DNA of 64,000 nt, taken from contig NZ_ATUW01000005.1 in NCBI RefSeq assembly GCF_000420405.1, positions 1 to 64,000 on the forward strand, read 5' to 3'. The notes beneath the pieces are model-generated. The model was not told where the DNA came from, searched no databases, and worked only from the letters and a program-made list of their open reading frames with translations. Positions 1 to 6,688 of this stretch are shown piece after piece (within the stretch, counting starts at the first letter, position 1; each line of letters begins with the position of its first letter). Made by a program: the position numbers and the translations under genes. The DNA comes from Winkia neuii subsp. neuii DSM 8576. Its GTDB lineage: Bacteria; Actinomycetota; Actinomycetes; Actinomycetales; Actinomycetaceae.

Positions 1-375
1 GGTTGCGCCCTGGTTATGTTTGCGTCCCTCGCAACATGATTTTTTGCCGCCCTTGTGCGGGCCAGCAGCAATTAGGCGTCCCTTTTTGTCCTTGCGGCCT
101 TCACAACATGATTTTTTCTTATGTTTAGAGGTCGAAGCAGAGTTCTTCTCGCCCGATTTCTTAGCGTTTGCCTCCGTCTCATGCGCCTTGCCTTTTTCTG
201 TACCCTGAGATTTATCTGGAGCAGCTGATTTGGAATCTGTGCTCTGCTGTGACGCTGTGGCTGTGTGCCCGGCTGGACCGGAAGATGAGTCAGAAATTGA
301 GCAGCCCGTCAGAGGCAGCACGGAAAGCAAGGCGATAGCTGCAGTTGAGGCTATCAGGCAGCGGTTAGTTTTCAT
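1..375 (-). CDS. Lipoprotein with repeated Cys-Cys motif, 3' end outside window
   Basis: This frame stays open from an ATG at 375 (minus strand) to the window edge, giving 125 residues without a stop, so the C-terminus is missing. An AGGA stands 8 bases before the ATG. The product starts with a signal peptide ending in a lipobox (LTGC, lipidated Cys25), so it should be anchored on the outer face of the membrane. Residues 26-86 form a low-complexity Ser/Thr/Ala/Lys linker. The motif KKSCCEGRK then occurs at 87-95 and again at 111-119, a 24-residue period, and more copies may follow outside the window. I recognise no family. Paired cysteines among basic residues could bind metal or form disulfides, but that is conjecture. 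Confidence 0.75.
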   Translation of the reverse strand, partial: MKTNRCLIASTAAIALLSVLPLTGCSISDSSSGPAGHTATASQQSTDSKSAAPDKSQGTEKGKAHETEANAKKSGEKNSASTSKHKKKSCCEGRKDKKGRLIAAGPHKGGKKSCCEGRKHNQGAT

Positions 376-920
376 GGGGATTGTCCTTTTGTAATGAGAT
401 TAGGTAGATGACAGACAAATTGAAACTGCGTCAATAGTCTCCACGTAGATTTCGAAAATGTCCGCCTTGCGAAATTAGCAGCTACAGAATTACCACAGTT
501 ATTGCCCCATTTCCAGATTAGAGGTTAAATAGGCGAAAATGTATGAGATTCGCAGGTGAATTAATAAGAAATATTTATCACTGCGTAAATATGGTAGTAG
601 ACACAATTATATCGGTTTGCAGGTAATTTCTTGAAATATATAAAAGATTTGGATCTCGGTGATTGGAAGGCGAGAGGACGCGTCGGAGCGTAGCTAAAGG
701 CAGGCTTAATTTTTCGGAATGCGGCTGGTGCGAAGAGCGAAACTAGCTCTGGGATGTACGCCAAGATGTTCATAAGTTGAGATTGCGAAAGCTTGAGTCT
801 GCGCGACAATCGTCACATAGGGGCTAGGGTTTCCGGCCAGACGGCAGCGCCGGATGGTTGGGGGAGGCTCGACAACGGGCGGGTGAGACAACCGAAAACG
901 CGGCAAGGGGCCAAACAGAG
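376..920. other. Long AT-rich intergenic region
   Basis: These 545 bases separate the lipoprotein start from the 3' end of the tRNA gene. The part from about 400 to 650 is clearly richer in A and T than the neighbouring genes. Short frames on both strands have no convincing ribosome binding site or recognisable product. The stretch must hold the lipoprotein promoter and the end of the tRNA transcript, but I can point to no clear hairpin terminator or consensus promoter. Confidence 0.5.
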
Positions 921-994
921 TAGCTCAGGTGGGATTCGAACCCACAACATGCCGATTTTGAGTCGACCGCCTCTGCCAATTGGGCCACTGAGCC
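921..994 (-). tRNA. tRNA-Leu (anticodon CAA), short variable loop
   Basis: The minus strand folds into a complete cloverleaf of 74 bases. The acceptor stem is 7 bp with a terminal G-U pair, the D stem is GCC/GGC, and the anticodon stem is 5 bp around loop CTCAAAA with anticodon CAA (958-960), which reads the leucine codon UUG. The T arm is GTGGG-TTCGAAT-CCCAC, the discriminator base is A, and no CCA is encoded. The variable loop is only 5 bases (ATGTT), whereas bacterial tRNA-Leu usually carries a long variable arm. I recall a short tRNA-Leu(CAA) of similar length near the same regulator gene in mycobacteria, so the form may be conserved in actinobacteria, but I cannot check this. Confidence 0.93.
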
Positions 995-1021
995 GTGGAA
1001 GAAAACTTCCTAGGAACATAT

Positions 1022-1027
1022 TAGAGT
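1022..1027 (+). promoter_or_regulatory. -10 element TAGAGT, leaderless start of the ANTAR regulator
   Basis: TAGAGT fits the actinobacterial TANNNT pattern and ends 6 bases before the GTG at 1034, so transcription should begin at or next to the start codon. There is no well-spaced Shine-Dalgarno sequence. Confidence 0.5.
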
Positions 1028-1033
1028 ATAAGG

Positions 1034-1645
1034 GTGAGTGAATCTAAATTGAAATCGGAATCTGGTAAGTCCAATGGCCGCCGCGTGCTGGTTGTTGAGG
1101 ACGAGGCGCTCATTCGCCTAGATATTGTCGAGACACTGACTGACGCTGGCTACGAGGTTGTAGGCGAGGCGGCAGACGGTGAAGAGGCAGTTCAGAAGGC
1201 TTTTGAACTGGAACCTGACCTGTGCGTCATGGATGTAAAAATGCCCAAGATGGACGGCATTACGGCAGCAGAAAAGATAATGGCCGAACTTAGTTGTGCA
1301 GTGGTAATGCTCACAGCATTTTCGCAGACTGAGTTGGTTGAACGTGCGCGTGACGCTGGAGCTATGGCGTACGTTGTGAAGCCGTTCACCCCGGCTGAAT
1401 TACTGCCCGCTGTCGAGATCGCATTCTCTAGGCACTCAGAGATGATGTCACTCGAAGAGGAAATCGCCGATATGAGTGAGCGTTTCGAGACTCGCAAGGC
1501 CGTGGATCGAGCTAAAGGTCTTCTGATGGACCGCATGGGCATGACTGAGCCTGAATCGTTCCGATGGATACAAAAGACCTCGATGGATAGGCGCCTGTCC
1601 ATGCGCGAGGTTGCAGACGCGGTAATCGACCAGGTAGGCGAATAA
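1034..1645 (+). CDS. pdtaR: ANTAR-domain response regulator (PdtaR-like)
   Basis: This 203-residue protein has an N-terminal receiver domain with the acidic pair in VVEDEA, the phospho-accepting Asp in VMDVKMP and the conserved Lys in VVKPF. A C-terminal ANTAR domain follows (about 145-200, AKGLLMDRMGM). ANTAR proteins bind paired RNA hairpins when phosphorylated and relieve transcription termination; the mycobacterial homologue Rv1626 answers the kinase PdtaS. No sensor kinase gene lies in this window. The GTG start fits the residue context and the upstream -10 element. The gene converges on the thioesterase gene with a shared terminator, and the polA and rpsA neighbourhood matches Rv1626-Rv1630. 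Confidence 0.92.
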   Translation: MSESKLKSESGKSNGRRVLVVEDEALIRLDIVETLTDAGYEVVGEAADGEEAVQKAFELEPDLCVMDVKMPKMDGITAAEKIMAELSCAVVMLTAFSQTELVERARDAGAMAYVVKPFTPAELLPAVEIAFSRHSEMMSLEEEIADMSERFETRKAVDRAKGLLMDRMGMTEPESFRWIQKTSMDRRLSMREVADAVIDQVGE

Positions 1646-1647
1646 CT

Positions 1648-1681
1648 CAAAATGGGGTAGGCGGTGGCCTACCCCATTTTG
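1648..1681. terminator. Bidirectional terminator between regulator and thioesterase genes
   Basis: A 15-bp stem (1648-1662 with 1667-1681) closes a 4-base loop. The outer bases are AAAA on one side and TTTT on the other, so the hairpin reads as an intrinsic terminator from both directions and can serve both convergent genes. Confidence 0.88.
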
Positions 1682-2080
1682 TTAGTTAGGCTCAGGTATA
1701 AAGTGGCCCGTCATTCTGCCGCAGGCCGTTAAAGAGCCTTTTCCGTCGTAGACCCGCACTTGGTAAACGGCTTGGGAGCGTCCAATCCTAAGCGCCTCAG
1801 CTACTGCGCTTACTGTCTTCGTGCGAGCGGGTTTTAGATGCGAGACAGACAGCTCTGATCCCACCGCTACCATACCTTCCGGCGCTGCATAGGTTGCAGC
1901 CAAGGAGGCTGCTGTTTCGACGAGCACTGCGTTGGCTCCTCCGTGGAGGATGCCCATGGGCTGGGTGTTTCCAGCAACCTCCATTTGAATTTCGGCTCGC
2001 TCAGCAGAAAAACTTACGGCACGAATCCCCATCCGTTCCATCAAAGTTCCGCCCCAGTTGGGTTCGTCTAAATCGCTCAT
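1682..2080 (-). CDS. PaaI-family hotdog thioesterase
   Basis: This 132-residue protein matches the acyl-CoA thioesterase hotdog fold: NTQPMGILHGGANAVLVET carries the conserved HGG of PaaI/YdiI enzymes, and the Glu within AVLVET lies on the central helix. It probably hydrolyses an aromatic or short acyl-CoA; the substrate cannot be told from sequence. The frame extends upstream into polA, but the start at 2080 (MSDLDEPNWGG) is the only one matching the family's length. It is divergent from polA with only 19 bases between start codons, so its promoter must lie inside the 5' end of polA. No clear Shine-Dalgarno sequence is present. Confidence 0.85.
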   Translation of the reverse strand: MSDLDEPNWGGTLMERMGIRAVSFSAERAEIQMEVAGNTQPMGILHGGANAVLVETAASLAATYAAPEGMVAVGSELSVSHLKPARTKTVSAVAEALRIGRSQAVYQVRVYDGKGSLTACGRMTGHFIPEPN

Positions 2081-2086
2081 ACCTAA

Positions 2087-2092
2087 TAGGCT
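2087..2092 (+). promoter_or_regulatory. -10 element TAGGCT of polA
   Basis: TAGGCT ends 7 bases before the GTG start at 2100. The same hexamer at the same position occurs before three other genes in the window (at 29452, 30869 and 58418). It predicts a leaderless or near-leaderless polA mRNA. Confidence 0.5.
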
Positions 2093-2099
2093 TTCATAT

Positions 2100-4775
2100 G
2101 TGACCAAGCAACGCCTACTTCTTCTAGATGGACATTCAGTAGCATTTCGCGCCTTTTTTGCCTTGCCGGCCGAAAATTTCCAAACCGACACGGGACAATA
2201 CACGAATGCGATATTCGGCTTCACCTCGATGCTGGTACGCATGCTCGAGGAAATCCAACCCGACTTTGTGGCCGTAGCCTTTGATGTTTCTCGCACGTCC
2301 TTTAGGACCCGCAAATATAAAGATTACAAAGCGGGGAGGGCAAAGACTCCCGAAGAGTTCAAGAACCAGATTCCCCTGATTAAGGAGGTTCTCGACGCGA
2401 TTGGTGTCCGCTGGTTCGAAAAAGAAGATTACGAGGCCGATGACATTGTTGCTACTTTGGCCCGTATGGGCCGTGAAAACGGGCTGCAAGTACTCATATC
2501 CTCGGGTGACCGCGATGCCTTTCAGTTGATCACTGATTCGGTCACCGTGCTCTATCCAGGCAAGTCGATGTCGGACCTGCGACGCATGACTCCAGAGGCG
2601 GTCGAAGAAAAGTATGGTTTGCCGCCTCAGCGATACCCGCATCTGGCCGCGTTAGTTGGCGAAAGCGCCGACCATCTTCCCGGAGTTCCTGGAGTGGGGC
2701 CTAAGACAGCTGCCGGATGGATCAATAAGTACGATGGTCTAGAAGGAGTGCTGGCGAACGCCGACAAGATCGGTGGAAAGCGCGGCCAGGCCCTCCGCGA
2801 GCATGTCGAGGACGTGCGGCGAAATCGAGAACTCAACCAGCTCGTTGACGATTTGGATCTGCACATCGAACTATCTGAGCTGAAGCTGTCTCCAGCCAAC
2901 ACTGAGGAAATCGCGCGGCTGTTCGATTCTCTAGAGTTCAACCGTCTACGGCTACGTGTACTTGAGGCGATAAATGCGTCTGGGGGTAGCGCAGCTAGGG
3001 AGGCCGAAGTTGTCGCTCCTACGCAGATGCAAATCTCTACCCCCTCTGAGCTAAAGGGTGGGGTAGGGGCATGGCTTGCTGAGCTCAACGAGCGTGAACC
3101 TGTGGGCATCGCGGTGCGAGGAAGCATGCGTCCTGGCATGGGGGAGGCCGAAGAGATTAGTCTGTATCAAAGCGGGCGTGCTCTGTATTTAGAGCCAGTC
3201 GATTTGAACGAGGAAGATGCCCGTGCGCTTGCGCAGTGGTTGGAATCTCCAACTGCTCCTCTAGTCGCATCGGATGGAAAGGCGCTGGCGCACGCGCTGA
3301 AGGGCGCCGGGTTCGCCCTCGGCAGGCTTGCTTCAGACGTACAACTGGCCGCTTACCTGTGCAAACCTGATTCGCGTTCATATGAAACGTCGTTGCTCGT
3401 GGATCTGTATCTAAATCGCGAAGGGGCTGAGACTACTTCGGGGCAGGGAACTCTTCCACTACCCGGCCAGGGCGACACCTTGGCGAAGGTAGCGCGCGAT
3501 ATAGCTGATTTGCACCTTCCTTTGAAGGGTCAGCTTGAACAACGCAATGCACGCGAACTGATGGAGCAGATGGAGTTGCCGGTACAGCGCCTTTTGGCGC
3601 AGATGGAAGATGCTGGCATTGCAGTAGACAAGGGGGAACTGTCAACTCAGTACGAATCGCTTTCTGCTGAAGTCGAGCAGTTGGCGAACGACGCCTACAC
3701 AGCTATAGGCCATGAAGTAAACCTGTCTTCCCCGAAGCAGCTTCAGGTGGTCTTATTCGACGAATTAAAAATGCCAAAGACTCGCAAGACTAAGACTGGC
3801 TACACAACAAATGCTGAGGCGTTGGCTGAGCTTTTCGCCAAAACTCAGCATCCGTTCCTAGAGGCGCTGCTTGCCCACCGCGATCGCATCAAACTCAGGC
3901 AAACCGTTGAAGGGCTCCGTAAAGCTATTCAAGATGACGGGCGGATTCACACTACGTTCCAACAGACAGTCGCGGCTACTGGCCGCCTTTCCTCAACGGA
4001 TCCGAATCTGCAAAATGTGCCTGCCCGCACTCAGATGGGCATGGCAATCAGGGGCGCGTTCGTGCCAGGGGAAGAATATGACAGCCTATTAACGGCCGAC
4101 TACTCGCAGATTGAGATGAGACTTATGGCTCATATGTCGGGCGACGAGGCGCTCTTGGAAGCGTTCGCAGAAGGGGAGGACATCCACGCTACGATGGCCG
4201 CGATGGTATTCGGAGTTAGCCAAGACGCGGTTACTCATTCGCAACGCTCTCAGGTGAAGGCTACTTCCTATGGGCTTGCTTACGGGCTTTCTGCATATGG
4301 GCTTTCGAGGCAACTTGGCATCCCTGTTCCTGAGGCAACGAAGTTGCGTGATCGCTATTTTGAGCGCTTTGGGGGTATTCACGATTACCTGGAATCGCTC
4401 GTGCGGGCCGCGCGCAAGGATGGGTACACTCAGACGATTATGGGCAGGCGGCGGTATCTGCCGGACCTGACTTCTTCTAATAGGCAACGCCGTGAAATGG
4501 CGGAGCGGGCGGCACTAAACGCCCCTATTCAGGGTTCCGCAGCAGACATCATAAAACTTGCAATGTTGAAGGTACACACTGCACTCGCAGCGGAAAAACT
4601 TTGTTCGCGCGTCTTATTGCAAGTTCACGACGAATTAGTAGTTGAAGTGGCAGCCGGTGAGGGCGACACAGTAGCTGAGCTGATTCGCCAGGCTATGGCT
4701 GATCCGATCAAACTTGACGTGGCCCTTGAGGTGTCTGAGGGAAGAGGAAAAAACTGGCGAGACGCAGCTCACTAG
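2100..4775 (+). CDS. polA: DNA polymerase I
   Basis: Family A polymerase of 891 residues used in repair and Okazaki-fragment processing. The N-terminal 5' nuclease domain (about 1-290) keeps DGHSVAFRAFF, the DDIVA acidic cluster and SSGDRDAFQL. The central 3'-5' exonuclease-like domain lacks the catalytic DxE motif (VGIAVRGS stands there), so proofreading is probably absent, as in mycobacterial and Thermus enzymes. The polymerase domain keeps motif A (DYSQIEMRL, about 667), the O helix (KATSYGLAYG, about 717) and motif C (VHDE, about 842). I chose the GTG at 2100; an in-frame ATG at 2058 would overlap the divergent thioesterase gene. rpsA follows from its own promoter. Confidence 0.96.
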   Translation: MTKQRLLLLDGHSVAFRAFFALPAENFQTDTGQYTNAIFGFTSMLVRMLEEIQPDFVAVAFDVSRTSFRTRKYKDYKAGRAKTPEEFKNQIPLIKEVLDAIGVRWFEKEDYEADDIVATLARMGRENGLQVLISSGDRDAFQLITDSVTVLYPGKSMSDLRRMTPEAVEEKYGLPPQRYPHLAALVGESADHLPGVPGVGPKTAAGWINKYDGLEGVLANADKIGGKRGQALREHVEDVRRNRELNQLVDDLDLHIELSELKLSPANTEEIARLFDSLEFNRLRLRVLEAINASGGSAAREAEVVAPTQMQISTPSELKGGVGAWLAELNEREPVGIAVRGSMRPGMGEAEEISLYQSGRALYLEPVDLNEEDARALAQWLESPTAPLVASDGKALAHALKGAGFALGRLASDVQLAAYLCKPDSRSYETSLLVDLYLNREGAETTSGQGTLPLPGQGDTLAKVARDIADLHLPLKGQLEQRNARELMEQMELPVQRLLAQMEDAGIAVDKGELSTQYESLSAEVEQLANDAYTAIGHEVNLSSPKQLQVVLFDELKMPKTRKTKTGYTTNAEALAELFAKTQHPFLEALLAHRDRIKLRQTVEGLRKAIQDDGRIHTTFQQTVAATGRLSSTDPNLQNVPARTQMGMAIRGAFVPGEEYDSLLTADYSQIEMRLMAHMSGDEALLEAFAEGEDIHATMAAMVFGVSQDAVTHSQRSQVKATSYGLAYGLSAYGLSRQLGIPVPEATKLRDRYFERFGGIHDYLESLVRAARKDGYTQTIMGRRRYLPDLTSSNRQRREMAERAALNAPIQGSAADIIKLAMLKVHTALAAEKLCSRVLLQVHDELVVEVAAGEGDTVAELIRQAMADPIKLDVALEVSEGRGKNWRDAAH

Positions 4776-4784
4776 CGCGCGAGA

Positions 4785-4812
4785 TTGACGGTGGTGCGGT
4801 AAAACATGTTAC
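4785..4812 (+). promoter_or_regulatory. Predicted promoter of rpsA
   Basis: TTGACG (4785-4790) is followed 16 bases later by TGTTAC (4807-4812), a good -35 with a weak -10. Transcription would begin near 4819-4821, which places the hairpin at 4821-4840 at the very 5' end of the mRNA. Confidence 0.45.
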
Positions 4813-4820
4813 CCTGTCAA

Positions 4821-4840
4821 ATGGTGTGTTTTCGCACCAT
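4821..4840 (+). promoter_or_regulatory. Hairpin at the 5' end of the rpsA leader
   Basis: ATGGTGTG and CGCACCAT pair over 8 bp, with one G-U pair, around a TTTT loop. No U-run follows, so it is not an intrinsic terminator. It sits 42 bases before the rpsA start and could stabilise the mRNA or be a target for autoregulation by S1. That role is inferred from position alone. Confidence 0.5.
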
Positions 4841-4882
4841 GTCCATATTGTCAATCTGTCCATTTCGGAGTCTATAAACCAT

Positions 4883-6355
4883 ATGACTACCCCTAGCAAG
4901 CCGCAGATCGAACAGGTCGCGGTAAACGACATCGGGTCTGAAGAAGACCTACTCGCCGCTATCGACGAGACGATCAAGTACTTCAATGATGGCGATATTG
5001 TTGAAGGTACTGTTGTAAAGGTCGACCGAGACGAGGTCCTCCTCGACATCGGTTACAAGACTGAAGGCGTGATCCTTTCGCGCGAACTATCAATCAAGCA
5101 TGACGTTGATCCCGATGACGTCGTTGCTGTGGGGGACCAGATTGAGGCCCTTGTTCTTCAGAAAGAAGACAAGGAAGGGCGCCTGCTTCTGTCCAAGAAG
5201 CGTGCACAGTACGAGCGTGCCTGGGGCTCCATCGAAAAGGTCAAGCAGGAAGATGGCGTGGTTACTGGCACCGTCATCGAAGTGGTCAAGGGCGGCTTGA
5301 TCGTCGACATCGGTCTGCGTGGCTTCCTACCTGCTTCCTTGGTTGAAATGCGTCGTGTTCGCGATCTGCAGCCCTACGTGGGGCGCGAGATCGAGGCCAA
5401 GATCATTGAGCTAGACAAGAACCGCAACAACGTGGTGCTCTCGCGCCGCGCTTGGCTCGAGCAAACTCAGTCCGAGGTTCGTTCCTCGTTCCTGCAGACT
5501 CTGCAGAAGGGGCAGATTCGCAGCGGTGTGGTCTCCTCGATCGTCAACTTCGGTGCGTTCGTGGATCTTGGCGGCGTTGACGGCCTCGTCCACGTTTCCG
5601 AACTATCTTGGAAGCACATCGACCACCCGTCCGAAGTTGTCGAAGTTGGTCAGCAGGTCACCGTCGAGGTGCTAGACGTCGACATGGATCGCGAGCGCGT
5701 TTCCCTGTCCCTCAAGGCAACCCAGGAAGATCCGTGGCAGGCATTCGCTCGCACGCACGCGATCGGCCAGGTTGTTCCGGGCAAGGTTACCAAGCTGGTT
5801 CCGTTCGGTGCGTTCGTTCGTGTCGAGGACGGTATTGAGGGGCTTGTCCACATTTCGGAGCTTGCTGTGCGCCACGTCGACTTGCCCGATCAGGTTGTCA
5901 AGGTTGGCGAAGAGATCTTCGTCAAGGTTATCGATATCGATCTGGATCGTCGTCGTATTTCCCTGTCGCTCAAGCAGGCGAACGAGGGCGTCGACCCCAA
6001 CTCTGAAGATTTCGATCCGTCGCTTTATGGCATGGCTGCCGAGTACGACGAGGAAGGCAACTACAAGTATCCCGAGGGCTTCGATCCCGAGACCAACGAG
6101 TGGCTTGAAGGTTACGAGGCTCAGCGTGAAGCTTGGGAAAACGAGTACGCTGCTGCCCAGTCCCGTTGGGAGGCCCACAAGGCACAGGTTGCCAGGGCCA
6201 TCGAGGCCGATCGTGAGGCTGCCGCAGAGGCTCCGATCGAAGAGACCGCTTCCTATTCGTCCAATGCTGACGATGCGGAGCCGGCGCAGTCTGGTGGCAC
6301 CTTAGCCTCCGACGAGGCGCTTGCAGCTCTCCGCGAGAAGCTGACCAATAACTAG
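4883..6355 (+). CDS. rpsA: 30S ribosomal protein S1
   Basis: This 490-residue protein contains four S1 RNA-binding repeats (first residues about 37, 122, 207 and 292), each recognisable by its opening (for example GDIVEGTVVKVD, KGQIRSGVVSSI) and the FGAFVDLG or GLVHVSELS strands. Four repeats and an acidic, Ala/Glu-rich tail are usual for actinobacterial S1, shorter than the six-repeat E. coli form. The protein helps mRNA bind the 30S subunit. The ATG at 4883 (MTTPSKPQ) is preceded by GGAG at 12 bases, slightly far. An in-frame ATG at 4826 would start within the leader hairpin and is less likely. A strong terminator follows. Confidence 0.95.
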   Translation: MTTPSKPQIEQVAVNDIGSEEDLLAAIDETIKYFNDGDIVEGTVVKVDRDEVLLDIGYKTEGVILSRELSIKHDVDPDDVVAVGDQIEALVLQKEDKEGRLLLSKKRAQYERAWGSIEKVKQEDGVVTGTVIEVVKGGLIVDIGLRGFLPASLVEMRRVRDLQPYVGREIEAKIIELDKNRNNVVLSRRAWLEQTQSEVRSSFLQTLQKGQIRSGVVSSIVNFGAFVDLGGVDGLVHVSELSWKHIDHPSEVVEVGQQVTVEVLDVDMDRERVSLSLKATQEDPWQAFARTHAIGQVVPGKVTKLVPFGAFVRVEDGIEGLVHISELAVRHVDLPDQVVKVGEEIFVKVIDIDLDRRRISLSLKQANEGVDPNSEDFDPSLYGMAAEYDEEGNYKYPEGFDPETNEWLEGYEAQREAWENEYAAAQSRWEAHKAQVARAIEADREAAAEAPIEETASYSSNADDAEPAQSGGTLASDEALAALREKLTNN

Positions 6356-6365
6356 TCATTAGTTG

Positions 6366-6399
6366 AAATGGCCCCGAACTTTGGTTCGGGGCCATTTTT
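6366..6399 (+). terminator. Intrinsic terminator of rpsA
   Basis: A 14-bp stem, AAATGGCCCCGAAC with its complement at 6384-6397, closes a TTTG loop and ends in a T run. It lies 11 bases after the rpsA stop. Confidence 0.93.
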
Positions 6400-6688
6400 G
6401 TACCATTACCTGAGACGATACGAATTCAATATTGAGAAGTATCTTCGGCAATAAAGGAGTTGCTGAATAAGGTTCGAAAACGGCAGAATTATGCAAAAAA
6501 TATGCCGTTTTGCCGATCTCTGGACAGGGCTAGAGGAAGTTCCCTAAACGTCCTCCAGGTGATCTGTAGGTAATGCTCCTATCTTTCACTGTGTAAACTT
6601 ATCGAAAAGTTATAGGCACATAAAGGTCAATACTTTTTAAAGCTGACTCGAATAGAGTTGGCTAGCCCCATATCTGATAGGACTGGAC
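6400..6688. other. Intergenic region before the subtilase pair
   Basis: These 289 bases contain no gene. They hold a 9-bp inverted repeat (AAAACGGCA at 6477-6485, TGCCGTTTT at 6503-6511) with a 17-base spacer and no U-run, which may be an operator or an RNA hairpin. The region is more AT-rich than the genes. AGGA at 6677-6680 lies 8 bases before the subtilase ATG and serves as its ribosome binding site. I cannot assign a confident -35/-10 pair. Confidence 0.45.

Noticed and set aside
1192-1650. Minus-strand reading frame of 152 codons opposite the ANTAR regulator
   Set aside because: Ser/Ile-rich translation typical of an antisense shadow; the plus-strand gene has clear domains.
2058-2100. 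Upstream ATG as the polA start
   Set aside because: It would run through the divergent thioesterase start codon and adds residues not seen in the family; GTG 2100 fits the -10 box.
5772-6305. Plus-strand alternative frame of 177 codons inside rpsA
   Set aside because: Arg/Ser-rich translation from a shifted frame of a conserved S1 gene; no support of its own.
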